From contig WHVD01000018.1 in NCBI GenBank assembly GCA_015178975.1, positions 908,001 to 972,000 on the forward strand: 64,000 nt of DNA. The letters run 5' to 3'. Made by a program: the position numbers and the translations under genes. Shown here piece by piece: positions 20,489 to 31,420 of this stretch; within the stretch, counting starts at the first letter, position 1, and each line of letters opens with the position of its first letter. Source of the DNA: Hysterangium stoloniferum. Its lineage: Eukaryota; Basidiomycota; Agaricomycetes; Hysterangiales; Hysterangiaceae. A model generated the notes under the pieces. That model was not told the DNA's origin and ran no database searches. It saw only the letters and a list, made by a program, of their open reading frames with translations.

Positions 20489-21474
20489 ATGACCATAGGT
20501 TCGGGGTCGAAGCCCTTCCTGGTTCAGTTAACAGTCGCACCTATGTCGGTCCCGAGTGGACCAGCGAATGCGCAGGATCATCGACACATGCTTGAGCAGA
20601 AGAGAAAAGTGCATGAAGAGGAGGAGTGGAAGGAGAAGGAGGAGTTGGTGGCCATCGAGGCCGAGGAGAAGAAACAGGTGGCGGAAGAGGCCGCGTGCAA
20701 GCACTGGGAAGCAGTGCTTGCGAAGAACAAGCAGCAGGAGGCCAATCGGGCGCGAGAGGAGGCGGCAAAGAAGAAGCGGGAGGGGAAGGTAAGTCGGCTC
20801 CAGTGTTTTTACGAACCTTACTGACTTATATATATTTTAGCACAAGGCTGCAACGCCTTCGGAGTCTGATGACGAAGAGGAAGAGGAGGATGAGGAGGAT
20901 GCACCAGGGCCGTTGAGCCCCAAGGTGGGTTCAGTTTCCTAAATAAGAAACTCTTGTAATAATTTTCCTATAGAAACAAAAGCAGGCCCCCAAGGCGTGG
21001 CCCGAAAATGACCCTAAGTGCAACCAGTGCACGAAACGGGGTTGAACCTGCCATCCTCGGGCCAATGGTCGGGGCCGCACTTGTCAAGAGTGCGCCGATC
21101 AGAAGCTTGGATGTGTCTTCCCAGGGGCCGATGGATCGTTCCAGGAGTGACAGGCCGATGCTCTGGAAGAGCAAAACCACCTTATGTGGACTTTTTTCTC
21201 AGAGACGACTTGGTTCCGATACGAGACTCTGCGACATCGAGGGCTCATGACCGAGCAGTTGTGGCTTTTGGGCGTTGGGCTGGAGAAGCAGACCAGCGTT
21301 ATCGAGTCTCTTGGGGGTCAGCTTGAGCAGTACTTGGAAGTCTCGAGTTGCGATGGAGTTGGGCACGAGATTGGGGTGTCAGAAAAGGTCGGTGGAGCGG
21401 TATCGGTGGCTGTCGGTGCAGGGGGAGGTTCGGAGGCCGGAGAGGAAGGAGAAGTTGTAGAGGAAGAAACTTAG
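20489..21474 (+). pseudogene. Antisense Zn2Cys6/coiled-coil gene of element B, two stops
   Basis: Exons are 20489-20788, 20841-20924 and 20974-21474 (100, 28 and 167 codons including the stop). The introns are 52 and 49 nt, with GTAAG and GTGGG donors and TTTAG/TATAG acceptors. Exon 1 is a strong coiled coil (EEEEWKEKEELVAIEAEEKK and on). Exon 2 is acidic (DDEEEEEDEEDAP). Exon 3 has C-x2-C-x6-C-x10-C-x2-C-x6-C with in-frame TGA at 21043-21045 (inside the cluster) and 21148-21150; both could be CGA changed at C. It lies antisense to its retroelement between the chromodomain (21588-21735) and the PPT/3' LTR. It matches the A gene in exon number, junction positions relative to domains and length. 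Function unknown. Confidence 0.75.
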
Positions 21475-21587
21475 ATAGTAAAAAATATATCGGTTTTTAA
21501 AAACAAATGAATCATAGCGTGAAAATCATAATGCATAGTCGGGGAAAGGTCGGAATACCATGTGATAAACTTATAAAGAATTTAGAG

Positions 21588-21735
21588 GACCGGGTTTGTT
21601 CGGATAGGCTTGGTGAAACCCTAAAACGATTTCCGAGGCATTACCGAGCTCTGTAGCTAGGATCCATGAAGTTTCTTCATCTGTACCTTCATAGCCAGCC
21701 CATATAACCAAATAAAGTATAAAAGCTCACTATAG
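21588..21735 (-). pseudogene. Chromodomain remnant (family B)
   Basis: The minus strand reads LVIWAGYEGTDEETSWI, ATELGNASEIVLGFH and NKPGPL across frames, homologous to the chromodomain at 11789-11950. The rest of pol is missing, so this element is truncated at its 5' side and joins unrelated sequence near 21736. Confidence 0.75.
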
Positions 21736-21875
21736 TTCTAGGGAGTCTAGGGAGTCTACATAATGGGTGTAGACGTTCCCAAATCCCTGATGTCGGGCCA
21801 TTCGGTCAGCACACAATCGTAGCAAGAGGGACACACTCTCAAAAGGCCATGTCGTCGTTCAGACAACTTAATGTA

Positions 21876-22120
21876 TCATTCAGTGCATTTCCAGGCAGGT
21901 ACCAAGGCTGGATACAACACAGACAGAGAACTTCTCTCACTGGGGGCTATATACTTCCTGTAATAGAACAAACCATTAGGCCTTCCATCCCTAGTACCCG
22001 TGCAACTGCTGGAAACACCCATAGAGCCCATCAAGCTCAACGCATTGTCAGACACCGGTAAGTTGTCAACTTTTCGATTAGCCAGAATAAAGTGGTAATA
22101 CAAGTTCTCTAGAGACATCT
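21876..22120 (-). CDS. Hypothetical exon, possibly of a host gene split by the element
   Basis: After an acceptor-like TTGTTGCAG the minus strand reads MSLENLYYHFILANRKVDNL and continues open to a stop at 21876, with a Cys/Tyr-rich end (GLFYYRKYIAPSERSSLS). Composition is natural. It lies on the left flank of the 8.3-kb retroelement. Minus-strand exons continue on the right flank at 30781, so both could belong to one interrupted gene. The product is not recognised. The plus-strand ORF 22133-22432 just beside it is open but unsupported. Confidence 0.35.
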
Positions 22121-22446
22121 GCAACAACATGGTTGAAGAACTGCTGGATCCAGTTCCATGATGCCGTTAGCTCTATTGGTGCAGTGTTTAGCTATATAGC
22201 CTCACAGCCATTGAGGATGTTTGAGGGAAAGCCATGGCTCGTAGTCCCTTTTCTCATCTTATTCCACTGGCCAAGTTGTGCGCTCTTTACCATGTGGCAT
22301 CAATTCCTTGACTTTTGTGGAGTCAGACTGAACCGAGTTCGTGGAACAAGGACAGATGCATGTGGGTCAATGTCACATCTAGTTCAGCGAACATACAAGA
22401 ATCTTTTCGTTTCAGTCACACTCACAGTTTAACATGTGTTAGTATT

Positions 22447-23337
22447 TGTTAAGAACAGAAACTGACAGATGTCGGCTGGCTGACGGGGACCGAACGGAAG
22501 GACTTGGCTTCAGCTTATGTGCTGCACCCTCGCAAGTTACCGTCGGGTGTCCTTAAATTTCGGGCAGGTGAAAACTAGTCCTGTCAAGTAAACCTCTCGG
22601 TAAACTACCGATCAGAAACTGAAGGATCAGTCGAGGGTTGGGCTGAAGGGTCGGAGACCAAGAGCTGCAGACCAAGAGTTGGAGACTAAGAGTTGGAGAC
22701 TAAGAGTTGGAGACTAAGAGTTGGAGACTGAGAGAGTCGGAGACTGAGAGAGTTAGAGACTGAGAGAGTCGGAGACTGAGAGTCGGAGACTGAGAGTCGG
22801 AGACTGAGAGAGTCGGAGACTGAGAGAGTCGGAGACTGAGAGAGTCGGAGACTGAGAGAGTTGGAGACTGAGAGAGTTGGAGACTGAGAGAGTTGGAGAC
22901 TGAGAGAGTTGGAGACTGAGAGAGTCGGAGACTGAGAGAGTCGGAGACTGAGAGAGTCGGAGACTGAGAGAGTCGGAGACTGAGAGTCAGAGACTGAGAG
23001 TTGGAGACTGAGAGTCGGAGACTGAGAGTCGGAGATTAGAGGTTGAAGTCGTAAATGTAGGTTGAATCGTAAATCAGATGGAGTCAGAATGTGGTGGTCG
23101 TGAATAGATAATGGAGTCAGAAATTAGAGGGGTATCTAAGTTGATATTCTGATTGTCCAATAACTACATTTACAGCAGGTTTATATACGAGTTGTCGGCG
23201 TCTAGAAACTACTAACTAAGGGAAGAGCAGAAACACTATTTGACAAATAGACTTGATCAATAACCTGGAACATCGATAGACTGTAGTATTCTCGGGGACC
23301 GTTGGGTTGTGACATGGGTTACGACACGGTTGTAACA
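22447..23337 (-). mobile_element. 3' LTR-B
   Basis: 891 bp, TGTTAAGAACAG to GGTTGTAACA on the plus strand. It contains about 20 copies of a 16-bp GAGAGTCGGAGACTGA-type minisatellite (about 22730-23035) and TATA in reverse (TTTATATAC near 23180). The PPT in reverse (GTATCCCCATTTGGCC) follows at 23338. Confidence 0.9.
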
Positions 23338-23985
23338 GTATCCCCATTTGGCCAAAATCCCAAGGAGGCCGAAAAAGTGCTGAAGAATAAGGTGAAAGCA
23401 GGAAGGTTGGAAGGGGATGGGATTTGGCAAGGTGCTGGAAAGGGTTTGGAAAAGGTTCAGAAAGGTTCGGAATGGATTCAGAAAGGATTCGGAGAGGATT
23501 CGGAAAGTCAAGATCGAGATAAAGGTCAGGATGAGGCCATGGTCATATTGGATACTTGAATGTAAGTTCAGACCTCTAAAAAGGTCTAGAAATCTAAAAA
23601 TGTCCGAAAATCCAATAAGGTCTGAAAGTCCAAAAAGGTCCGGGACAGAGTCCGGAAGTTCCGAGGGATCCGAGCACAGTGAAAATGTGGGAGCAGACAA
23701 AACAGGGCAAGGGGGACAGGGGTGACAAAGTCCGAAGATGCCAAAATGCAGAGGGTGCAAGGCAGTGTGAGAATAAATGCTAACCAGTAGGACAGAAAGG
23801 TGCCGGAAAGGCCAGAGGATGTCCGAATGGACTGGAAATTGCCCATGAGGGGCTGGAGTGTTAACTGGGGGCAACAGGGAATGCCAAGTTGCTGGCAGCC
23901 ACTGAGAGGGCTGAGGAGGAAGCGAAGGAAAAGAGACAGGATACAAAACTATGGGAGTCGGAAAATGTCGGGATGCTGTAGGTTA
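23338..23985. other. PPT and spacer with antisense-gene residue
   Basis: This is the interval that holds the antisense gene in other copies. Here it is mostly a repeat-like spacer (runs of GGTCCGAAA, AAAGGTTCGG). On the plus strand AATERAEEEAKEKRQDTK (about 23900-23950) resembles the coiled coil of the antisense gene, and the zinc-cluster exon is missing. No intact ORF is credible. Confidence 0.5.
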
Positions 23986-24170
23986 TAGGCGTCCGGATTT
24001 GTTTGGATATGCTTGATGGAAGTCTTTGACGATGTCCGACACATTTCCAAGTTCTGTGGCAAGAATCCAGGATGCTTATTCATCGGTATCTTCGTAACCT
24101 GTCCACTTGACCAAAAGAGTAGTTTGCAGGTACATCGGTGATTATCCATCTTTGAATCTAGGATTTCCGA
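23986..24170 (-). pseudogene. Chromodomain of the 8.3-kb element
   Basis: Minus-strand frames read LLVKWTGYEDTD, an in-frame TAA, ASWILATELGNVSDIV and DFHQAYPNKSG. It is homologous to 11789-11950, with at least one stop or frame change. Confidence 0.75.
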
Positions 24171-24299
24171 TATCTCGAATTTGGGTTCCCCATTAATAAC
24201 CACAGGTGGAGGCGGAGGTTGTACTAGGCGTACTGCACGCATATTCTCAGGGAGCTGAAGCGTCTAAGAGAGTGTGCCTGCTTGTGCTATAATTTCAAA

Positions 24300-25320
24300 A
24301 GGTCCTAAGTACTTATTGGTGAGCTTTTTGGATGGCCTAGTCATTCAGAAGAACTCAGCTTTGACAAATACTCAGTCACCAATCTTGAGTTCAGGGGGTG
24401 GCAGCTGGTTTTTGTCTGTAGAGTGTTGGTAATGTTCCTGGGCCAATGCAATGTTCTTTCAAAGTTCTTGGTGTAGCTCGTTGAGGTTTGTGACAAAGTC
24501 CTGAGCACGGGTTGAAGTGAGATCACATTCCGGATGGATAGCGATGTTTGGGTTGTAGCCTTTATCTGCGAAGAAAGGCGAAATGCCGGTAGTAGCATTT
24601 GTGGTGTTGTTATATGCGAATTTGGCAAGCGGTAGAAGTGATTTCCAATTGTCTTGTTGATAGTTGCAATAGACTCGGATGTACTGTTCCAATGTTTGAT
24701 TAGTGCATTCGGTTTGGCCATCGCTTTCCAGGTGGTAGCCGGAAATGTAATGGAGTTTCATGTCAAGTGCTTTTCCAAGTGACCTAAAAAAGTGAGAGAT
24801 GAACTCGGATCTGCAATCGGAAGTGACATGCAACGGAAATGCCATGCTTGGAGAATACATGAATGTCGGACAATTTGGCCAACTGTATGGATGTTACTGT
24901 ATCATAAGTTGGAATGAAAATACTTTGCTTGGTAAGCCGATCCACAACAACGAGAATTGCGGTATGGCCGTTGGATGCCGGTAGGTGTTCGATGAAATCC
25001 ATTGATATTGAATTCCAGGGTTTTTCCGGTATTGGGAGTTGTTTGAGTAGGCCATGTGGTTTGTGACGTCTTGATTTGGAATGTGCACAGTTGGTGCATG
25101 ATTTACAATAATGCTTGACAAAATCTCGGAGACCGGGCCATGTATATTCTCTTCGGATAAGTCCGATGGTAAATTGATACTGAAATGTCCCGAGAACTGG
25201 TGGTCATGTTTATGCTGTAAAACTCGAAGTCGGAGAGTGTCGGAGTCTGTAACATATATGCAATTGTCAAGTTTAATGAAACCTTGCAGGTCGAGTGACC
25301 ATCGGGAATGATCGGGGTCG
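24300..25320 (-). pseudogene. pol: Integrase of the 8.3-kb element (frameshifted)
   Basis: Reading right to left, SMDFIEHLPAS gives the first catalytic Asp (about 24998). HVTSDCRSEF gives the second (codon at 24818-24816), and ESDGQTE gives the Glu (codon at 24710-24708), with 35 residues between the last two: a D,D(35)E core. The first Asp is in a different frame from the other two. YNNTTNATTGISPFF and a GPFEII-type GPY/F block follow with stops. The upstream zinc-binding part is decayed (LQHKHDHQFSGHF). Confidence 0.8.
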
Positions 25321-25321
25321 G

Positions 25322-26047
25322 TGTTACGACCGTGTCGCAACCCTATCGGTCCCGAGGTTATCGCCATTTTATCAATGTTTCAAGTCGCCATCTCGGAAAC
25401 CATCGGCCCCGAAGCTGACAAATGTTTTCGTGAAGAATCAAACTCTGTTTACGCCCACATCAAAATAACTTGTATTGTCTGGTCAAACTTTGATACGTCC
25501 CCTTTTATTATGTTGATCCATTCAATCTTATGTTTCACATATGTCTATCTATATTTGTAGTCCTTGAACCATCTCCTTTTATCGTAATCCCGCTCTCGGT
25601 TATCATCGGCCTCCGAACTAATCATAAACTTCCCGTTCCTAGTCACGCTTATTGTTAATACCGTTTTCCGCCCTTCTCCCCATTAGTATTTTCTAGACGC
25701 CTGTTACTTGTATATGAACCCACTGTAGTTGTAGTTACTAGGCAATCAGAATATCGACTCAGAATACCCTCATACGTCCGTAACAGTCTCATACTAAGAA
25801 TCCCCCCATCCGCCTTTGCGTGCGCTCACCCACTCCTGGCCCCGACCCCTTGGCCCAATGCTCGACTTGTCCTTCGGTTCCGATCGGTATCTCACCGAAA
25901 GGAGCTCTTTAGGATTAGTCTTCGCCCGCCCAAAATCTAAGGACACCCTACGGATATTTGCGAGGGCGCAGCACATAAGCTGAAGCCAAGTCCTTCCGAT
26001 CGGTCCCTGTCGGCCACCGACATTTAGTCAGTTTTCAGTTCTTAACA
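25322..26047 (+). mobile_element. Nested solo LTR-B2, copy 1
   Basis: 726 bp, TGTTACGACCGTGTCGCAAC to CTTAACA, with perfect GTCGG duplications (25317-25321 and 26048-26052). It is inserted into the pol remnant. Shared core at 25976-25994. Confidence 0.95.
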
Positions 26048-26052
26048 GTCGG

Positions 26053-27132
26053 ACAGGTTATTGAGGTGTACTTTGATGACTGGGTCTAATGGAATTGCCG
26101 ATAGTATGTCTTGATGTAATTTTTTGGTGTCCATAAGGATAACACTGTGCATGACTGGATGTATAAGTTAAGTAGCTCAGATTAACTCGGACAGTTGTTC
26201 CGATGAAAACATAAGCTTGAAATTATGCAGATTAACTGTGGCATAGTGTTACGACCATGTCGCAACCCTATCGGTCCCGAGGTTATCGCCACTTATCAAC
26301 GATTCTAGTTACTGTTCAAGTCACCACTTTGGAAACCCTCGGCCCTGAAGCTGACGTATGTTTTCGCAATGATCAAACTCCATTTACGCCCACATCAAAA
26401 TAACTCGTATTGTCTGGTTAAACTTTTGATACGTCCCTTTTATTATGTTGATCCATTCAATCTTATGTTTCACATATGTCTATCTATATTTGTAGTCCTT
26501 GAACTATTTCCTTTTATCGTAATCCCACTCTCAGTTATCATCGGCCTCCGAACTAATCATAAACTTCCCGTCCCTAGTCAAGCTTATTGTTAATACCGTT
26601 TTCCGCCCTTCTCCCTGTTAGTATTTTCTAGATGCCTGTTACTTGTATATGAACCCGCTGTAGTTGTAGTTACTAGGCAATCAGAATATCGACTCAGAAT
26701 ACCCTCATACGTCTGTAACAGTCTCATACTGAGAATCCCCCCATCCACCTTCACGTGTGCTCGCCCACTCCCGGCCCCGACCCCTTGGCCTGATGCTCGA
26801 CTTGTCCTTCGGTCCCGATCGGTATCACGCCGAAAAGAACTCTTTAGGATTAGTCTTCGCCCGTCCGAAATCTAAGGACACCCTACGGATATTTGCGAGG
26901 GCACAGCACATAAGCTGAAGCCAAGTCCTTCCGATCGGTCCCTGTCAGCCACCGACATTAGTTAGTTTTCAGTTCTTAACACATAGTTGCTACTCCCCTC
27001 TTTAGGATAGACGTCCCATCATCTAGTCATAGCATCAGGTTTTCCACCAAGGCGGCCAGGACGGAAGTGGATGACCATATTGAAGGCAGAAAGGTATTCG
27101 GAGAAGGGCTGGGTGATGGCATTTTTGGAATC
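26053..27132 (-). pseudogene. RNase H tail and integrase linker, split by solo LTRs
   Basis: Minus-strand text AITQPFSEYLSAFNMVIHFR, PGRLGGKPDAM, then after the solo LTR ATVNLHNFKLMFSSEQLSEL. It is homologous to the 19400-19577 fragment and to the end of gypsy RNase H. It has stops and is interrupted at 26247-26981. Confidence 0.7.
26247..26981 (+). mobile_element. Nested solo LTR-B2, copy 2
   Basis: 735 bp, TGT...ACA ends, with perfect CATAG duplications (26242-26246 and 26982-26986). Very similar to copy 1, so both are recent. Shared core at 26911-26929. Confidence 0.95.
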
Positions 27133-27952
27133 TGTTACGACCGGACAAATCCCACCGGACTCCGGGCACTAACTCGTACGCCCCCACGTGCTACAAGCAC
27201 CAATCGTCTGTTTATAGGATTTCCCACCTGGACTCCGTTACGTCAAGACTTGTTACGTTCGACCTCATTAAGACACATATCAGTCACCGGACTTCCCCCG
27301 GACCCCGTCTCTGTCTATGTCCGTCTTCGTCCCACGCATCAGTCACCGGAACCCGCTTAGAATCCCGTCACCGCTCTAATCGAGCCCCATTCCCGTTTTA
27401 GTCAAATGACCTGTCACGATTTAGGACTCCGCTCCCGCTCCGTTTCCCGTTATGGGTTATGCTTTGTCACGATTCGGACTCCGCTCCGTTCCGTCCCGTT
27501 CCTAACACCAATTTGGTGTTTACTATTCCCGTTTTATGTTTTGCTCGTTTCGTCTCATTATTACTGGATTCGGTATGTCATGCATTCCACGGTCTATATA
27601 AACTGGCAGATGTTGTACATACAATCCAGTCAGAAAATTAGCTTAGATTCCCCCCAGTAATCTAATACATTTTCCTCTCTAAAACCCTACTCTTATCAGA
27701 CCACTCGCACTAGTTGGAGCCCACAGGCTCCGGCGCATCTATCTCTCTCGACTATCTCGATTCACGACTCTCGACTCACGACCTACGACTCACGACCCAC
27801 GAACCCCCGCCCGGACTCCCCGGGATTCCCGTCCGCCTGTCTGAAATTGGACAACACGATCTAGCGAGGGTGCAGCCTATAAGCTGAAGCCAAGTCCTAC
27901 CGGATATTCCACGGGTTTCTCCGGAAACCCGCCCTGTGTGTGTATCCTAACA
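27133..27952 (+). mobile_element. Nested solo LTR-A, complete
   Basis: 820 bp, TGTTACGACCGGACAAATCC to TATCCTAACA, with perfect GAATC duplications (27128-27132 and 27953-27957). It is the best reference copy of family A: TATA (CTATATAAA near 27594), palindrome GGAGCCCACAGGCTCC (27716-27731) and shared core at 27880-27898. Confidence 0.95.
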
Positions 27953-27957
27953 GAATC

Positions 27958-30117
27958 CGAAGTTTCCAAAAGTTCGGAGAGATCGGAAAATCTGGAAATC
28001 TGAAATTGAGCTGAAACATTGGTGCCAAAGACCAAGTATGCTAAAATGGTTGGAATGGCACAAAAGGCCATATATGCTAAAAAGCCGAGATAAAAACAAT
28101 CATGGCAAGAAGGAAAACTCAACAAAGAGTTAAAATTCGGAGTCCGAGGTTTCTGGAAAGTCCAAGGGTTCTGGAAAATTTGAGGATTTCAGAAAGTCCA
28201 AGAAATTCCGAAAATCCAAAGGTTTTGGAAAGTCCGAAAATTCCGGAAGGTCCGAAAATTCACAGAATTTGAAGTCAGACAAAAGGGCTGAAAAGGTTGG
28301 AAGAGAGGTCAGGGATCCAAAAGGCTAGGATTGCCCGAAGGCCAAAGTTTGCCTGAAAGGCTGGATTAAACTGATTTTTGGCAAGCAAACACTCAACAGA
28401 TAATTGGGAACAGAAAGGTCTGAGAATTCCAGAAAGTCCAAACTGAGGAATCCGAAGTTAAGTGAAAGTGTTGAACATGCCGAAAACAGCCATAAATGCC
28501 TAAAGGGCTGAATATGCCAAAAGGCTTGAGGTGCCCAAAAGGGCCGAGGGTTGCCTGAAGGCCAAGAGTGCCAAAAGAGGCCAGGGGTGCCCGAGAAAAG
28601 GGCTGAGGGTTTCCCGAAGGCCAAAAGTGCCTGAAAGGCTGGATTAACTGATCTCAGCAAACAATCACTCAACAAACAGGTAGGATCTAAAGGGTCTGGA
28701 AATTCCAGAAAGTCCGGAAGTCTGAAGGATCCAAAAGTTCCAAAGGTTCCAAGGGTTCCGGAAAGTTCGGAAGAAACCATGGAATCCAAGTTTAAGTGAG
28801 AGAGTGGTAAGCCAAAAGACCAGAGATGCCGAAAAGGCCAGGCCCAGAAGGGCCATGGGTGCCCGAAGGCCAGAGATGCCTGAAAAGCCAGATTAAACTG
28901 ATCTTCACGAGCATATACTCAACAGGTAATTGAAATCTGAAGGGTCCGAAGATTCTGGAAAGTCCGGAAATCCAAGGAATCCAAAGAATCCAAAGTTGAC
29001 TGAAAGAGTAGAACACGCCAAAAGGGACCAGAGGTACCAAAAGGCCAGAAAATGCCCAGAAAGGGCTGAGGGTTGCCCGAAGGCCAGAGATGGCTGAAAA
29101 TATTCAGAGCAGACCAATACAGTCAATGAGAGGCATCAGAAGTTTCGGAAAATTTACTGCTCAATACCCGGAAATCAACAGATTATAGTGGGTGAGACAG
29201 TGGTATCCTAGAAATAATCAAGCAACTCATACTGCTAGTCAAAGGGGTGACGTCCAGATTTGTTCCACAAGGGAAACAAATAAATGCTCCTCAGAGAAAC
29301 TGGAAAGAGCCAGAAAATGTCCCAGAAGGGAACTGGAAAGCGTATTGCAGTTTGGAATGTATCCAGGTTGCAAAAGCCAATGAGAGATGGGTACTGCATA
29401 AAATCTTCCTGACTTGGAGTCCGACCTGCTGAAAAAACCAGAAAGTCTGGAGAGTCATTGTAGGAATCAATGCAGAGGTTGAGAGGAATCCGAATAGTCG
29501 GAAAATAGTCGGAGAAATGGGTCAGAGGGTAGTGACAAGACAAGGAACATGCATGGGACAGCATGGACCAAAGGGTAGGTCGGAAAAGGGTCCAAACAAA
29601 AAGTTTGGAAAAGGGGTTGGGACCCAAAAAAGGTCCGAAGGTGAGGCAAGGAACAAGGGTAAGCAAGGCGATGTCGATTTGGAGTTATGAGCAATAGTTT
29701 AGGAAGGTATATCTGTAAAGAAAACCAAGCACTAGGTGGCCAACACATTGTGAACTTGAATCCATAATATACCATCAAGGTAAATGGCAGACATAGCGAA
29801 TTCCCAGAGGCCGACAGATTCCGAGAGTACAGTGACTAGTAGGAAATTAGTCTGTTCGGAATATCTGGAAATAATCGGGAGCCGAGCAAACCAGGGGCAG
29901 GACGAAACAAGGATCAGAGCAGGGCAAAATGAGTGGAGTCTGAGTAAAACAGGATCAGCTTTGGCCATTAACTTATCTTTGCATCTGGAAATCAGAGTGA
30001 TGTCTGAAAACACAAAAGGGTTCTGTAAAAGATAAGTAATGCGATGCCGATGTGGAGTGATGAACAAATGAATAGATATGTATAAGGACGGGTTTGTGAG
30101 TAGAAATCAGAATATAC
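27958..30117. repeat. Spacer of degenerate tandem repeats in the 8.3-kb element
   Basis: Between the nested solo LTR-A and the 5' LTR, where gag and RT would be expected. From about 28080 to 29130 a unit of roughly 250-285 bp recurs about four times. Landmarks are CTGGATTAA(A)CTGATC near 28363, 28650 and 28891, an ACTCAACA block shortly after each, then GAAAGTCCGGAA-type runs and GCCCGAAGGCCA. Long minus-strand ORFs here (28325-28789, 29235-29666) are low-complexity and carry no recognisable domain. Confidence 0.6.
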
Positions 30118-30775
30118 TTTTAAGAACAGAAACTGACAGATGTCGGCTGGCCGATGGGGACCGAACGGAAGGACTTGGCTTCAGCTTATGTGCTGCACCC
30201 TCACAAGTTACTGTCAGGTGTCCTTAAATTTTGGGCAGGCGAAAACTAGTCCTGTCAAGTAAACCTCTTGGTAAACTACTGATTGGAAACTGAAGGATCA
30301 GTCGAGGGTTGGGCTGAGGGGTTGGAGACCAAGAGTTGGAGACTAAGAGTTGGAGACTAAGAGTTGGAAACTGAGAGTCGGAGACTGAGAGAGTCGGAGA
30401 CTGAGAGAGTCGGAGACTGAGAGAGTCGGAGACTGAGAGAGTCGGAGACTGAGAGAGTCAGAGACTGAGAGAGTCGGAGATTAGAGGTTGAAGTCATAAA
30501 TGTAGGTTGAATCGTAAATCGGATGGAGTCGGAATGTGGTGGTCGTGAATAGATAATGGAGTGGGAAATTAGAGGGGTATCTAAGTCGATATTCTGATTG
30601 TCCAATAACTACATTTACAGCAGGTTTATATACGAGTTGTCGGAAACTACTAACTAAGGGAAGAGTGGAAACACTATTTGATGAATAGACTTGATCAATA
30701 ACCTGGAACATCGATAGACTGTAGTATTCTCGGGGACCGTCGGGTTGTGACATGGGTTATGACACGGTCGTAACA
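30118..30775 (-). mobile_element. 5' LTR-B
   Basis: 658 bp. Its left terminus is TTTTAAGAACAG, a one-base change from TGTT. It contains only about eight minisatellite units (about 30372-30475), against about 20 in the 3' LTR. GGTCGTAACA ends it at 30775, followed by the GTATT duplication. Confidence 0.9.
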
Positions 30776-30780
30776 GTATT

Positions 30781-31343
30781 GCCCTTTCAATGTTCCCTCC
30801 AGCTCTGCCATGTCTTCCCACTCCCGGAATTTCAAGAACGCCATTGGCGCTCCCTCTACCAATGCTAAAAATAAAGCAAAAAAAGTCTTCACTTCCAGCT
30901 CGATACTTTACCGAGGCACGGAATTATACAACCACCCAACATATAAGTGACAAACTGTATAAAAGTGGAACACGTGTCTAGCGCCACAGATGAATGAAAC
31001 CTCACCTCCATGGTAGCATTGGATGAGGGTGAAAGTGCTTTCATTTTGTCCAAATGAAGAGCTACATGTATACCAAGGATTAATGTCCTTGCGGGAATGA
31101 AAGAAAAGGCACCCGCTCATTGGTAGCATATTGGCAAGCATGTTCAACAAGGTAGGATTGGATGGCAGTTTGAACCAAACTGTTGTTGCTGGTCTAAGAG
31201 TGCTGTGCGGTAGACTTTTATTGTACCGTTTTATAGTCAGAAGCTTGCCCAGATGTCTGCCTTTGCTGATCCCGGGGCGAATGTGAAGTTAAAAACTTTA
31301 TCAGTGGGCCCAGAACTGGCTGATGCACCAGAGTTTAAGACAA
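30781..31343 (-). CDS. Host gene exons on the right flank of the element
   Basis: Minus-strand frames look coding. One reads ASSGPTDKVFNFTFAPGSAK (about 31330-31260). One reads WFKLPSNPTLLNML, SGCLFFHSRKDINPW and NESTFTLIQCYHGG, up to a GTGAGG donor near 31009. After an acceptor (TTTTTAG near 30866) comes ALVEGAPMAFLKFREWEDMAELEG, which runs into the GTATT target site. Exons and junctions are tentative. I do not recognise the product. The 8.3-kb element would interrupt this gene. Confidence 0.4.
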
Positions 31344-31420
31344 GCTAACAACAAACAATGCAAATAGCAACGCAATGTATCAAAATAATGATAGAATTAC
31401 ATAAGCAGGGTGAAAATATT

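Larger units (their letters stand above)
22447..30775 (-). mobile_element. Complete-ended family B Ty3/gypsy element with three nested solo LTRs
   Basis: LTRs are at 22447-23337 (3') and 30118-30775 (5'). Perfect target duplications GTATT flank it (22442-22446 and 30776-30780). Inside, on the minus strand, are a spacer with degenerate repeats, RNase H tail, integrase, chromodomain, a residue of the antisense gene and a PPT next to the 3' LTR. Gag, protease and RT are not recognisable, so it is a defective derivative mobilised in trans or decayed after insertion. Nested solo LTRs sit at 25322, 26247 and 27133. Removing them leaves about 6.0 kb. Confidence 0.9.

Noticed and set aside
23257..23946. 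229-codon minus-strand ORF, Pro/Leu/Ser/Phe-rich
   Set aside because: It crosses the LTR edge, the PPT and the repeat spacer; low complexity and no motif.
28325..29666. Several minus-strand ORFs of 80-154 codons
   Set aside because: They follow the spacer repeats (peptides repeat with the DNA units) and lack domains.
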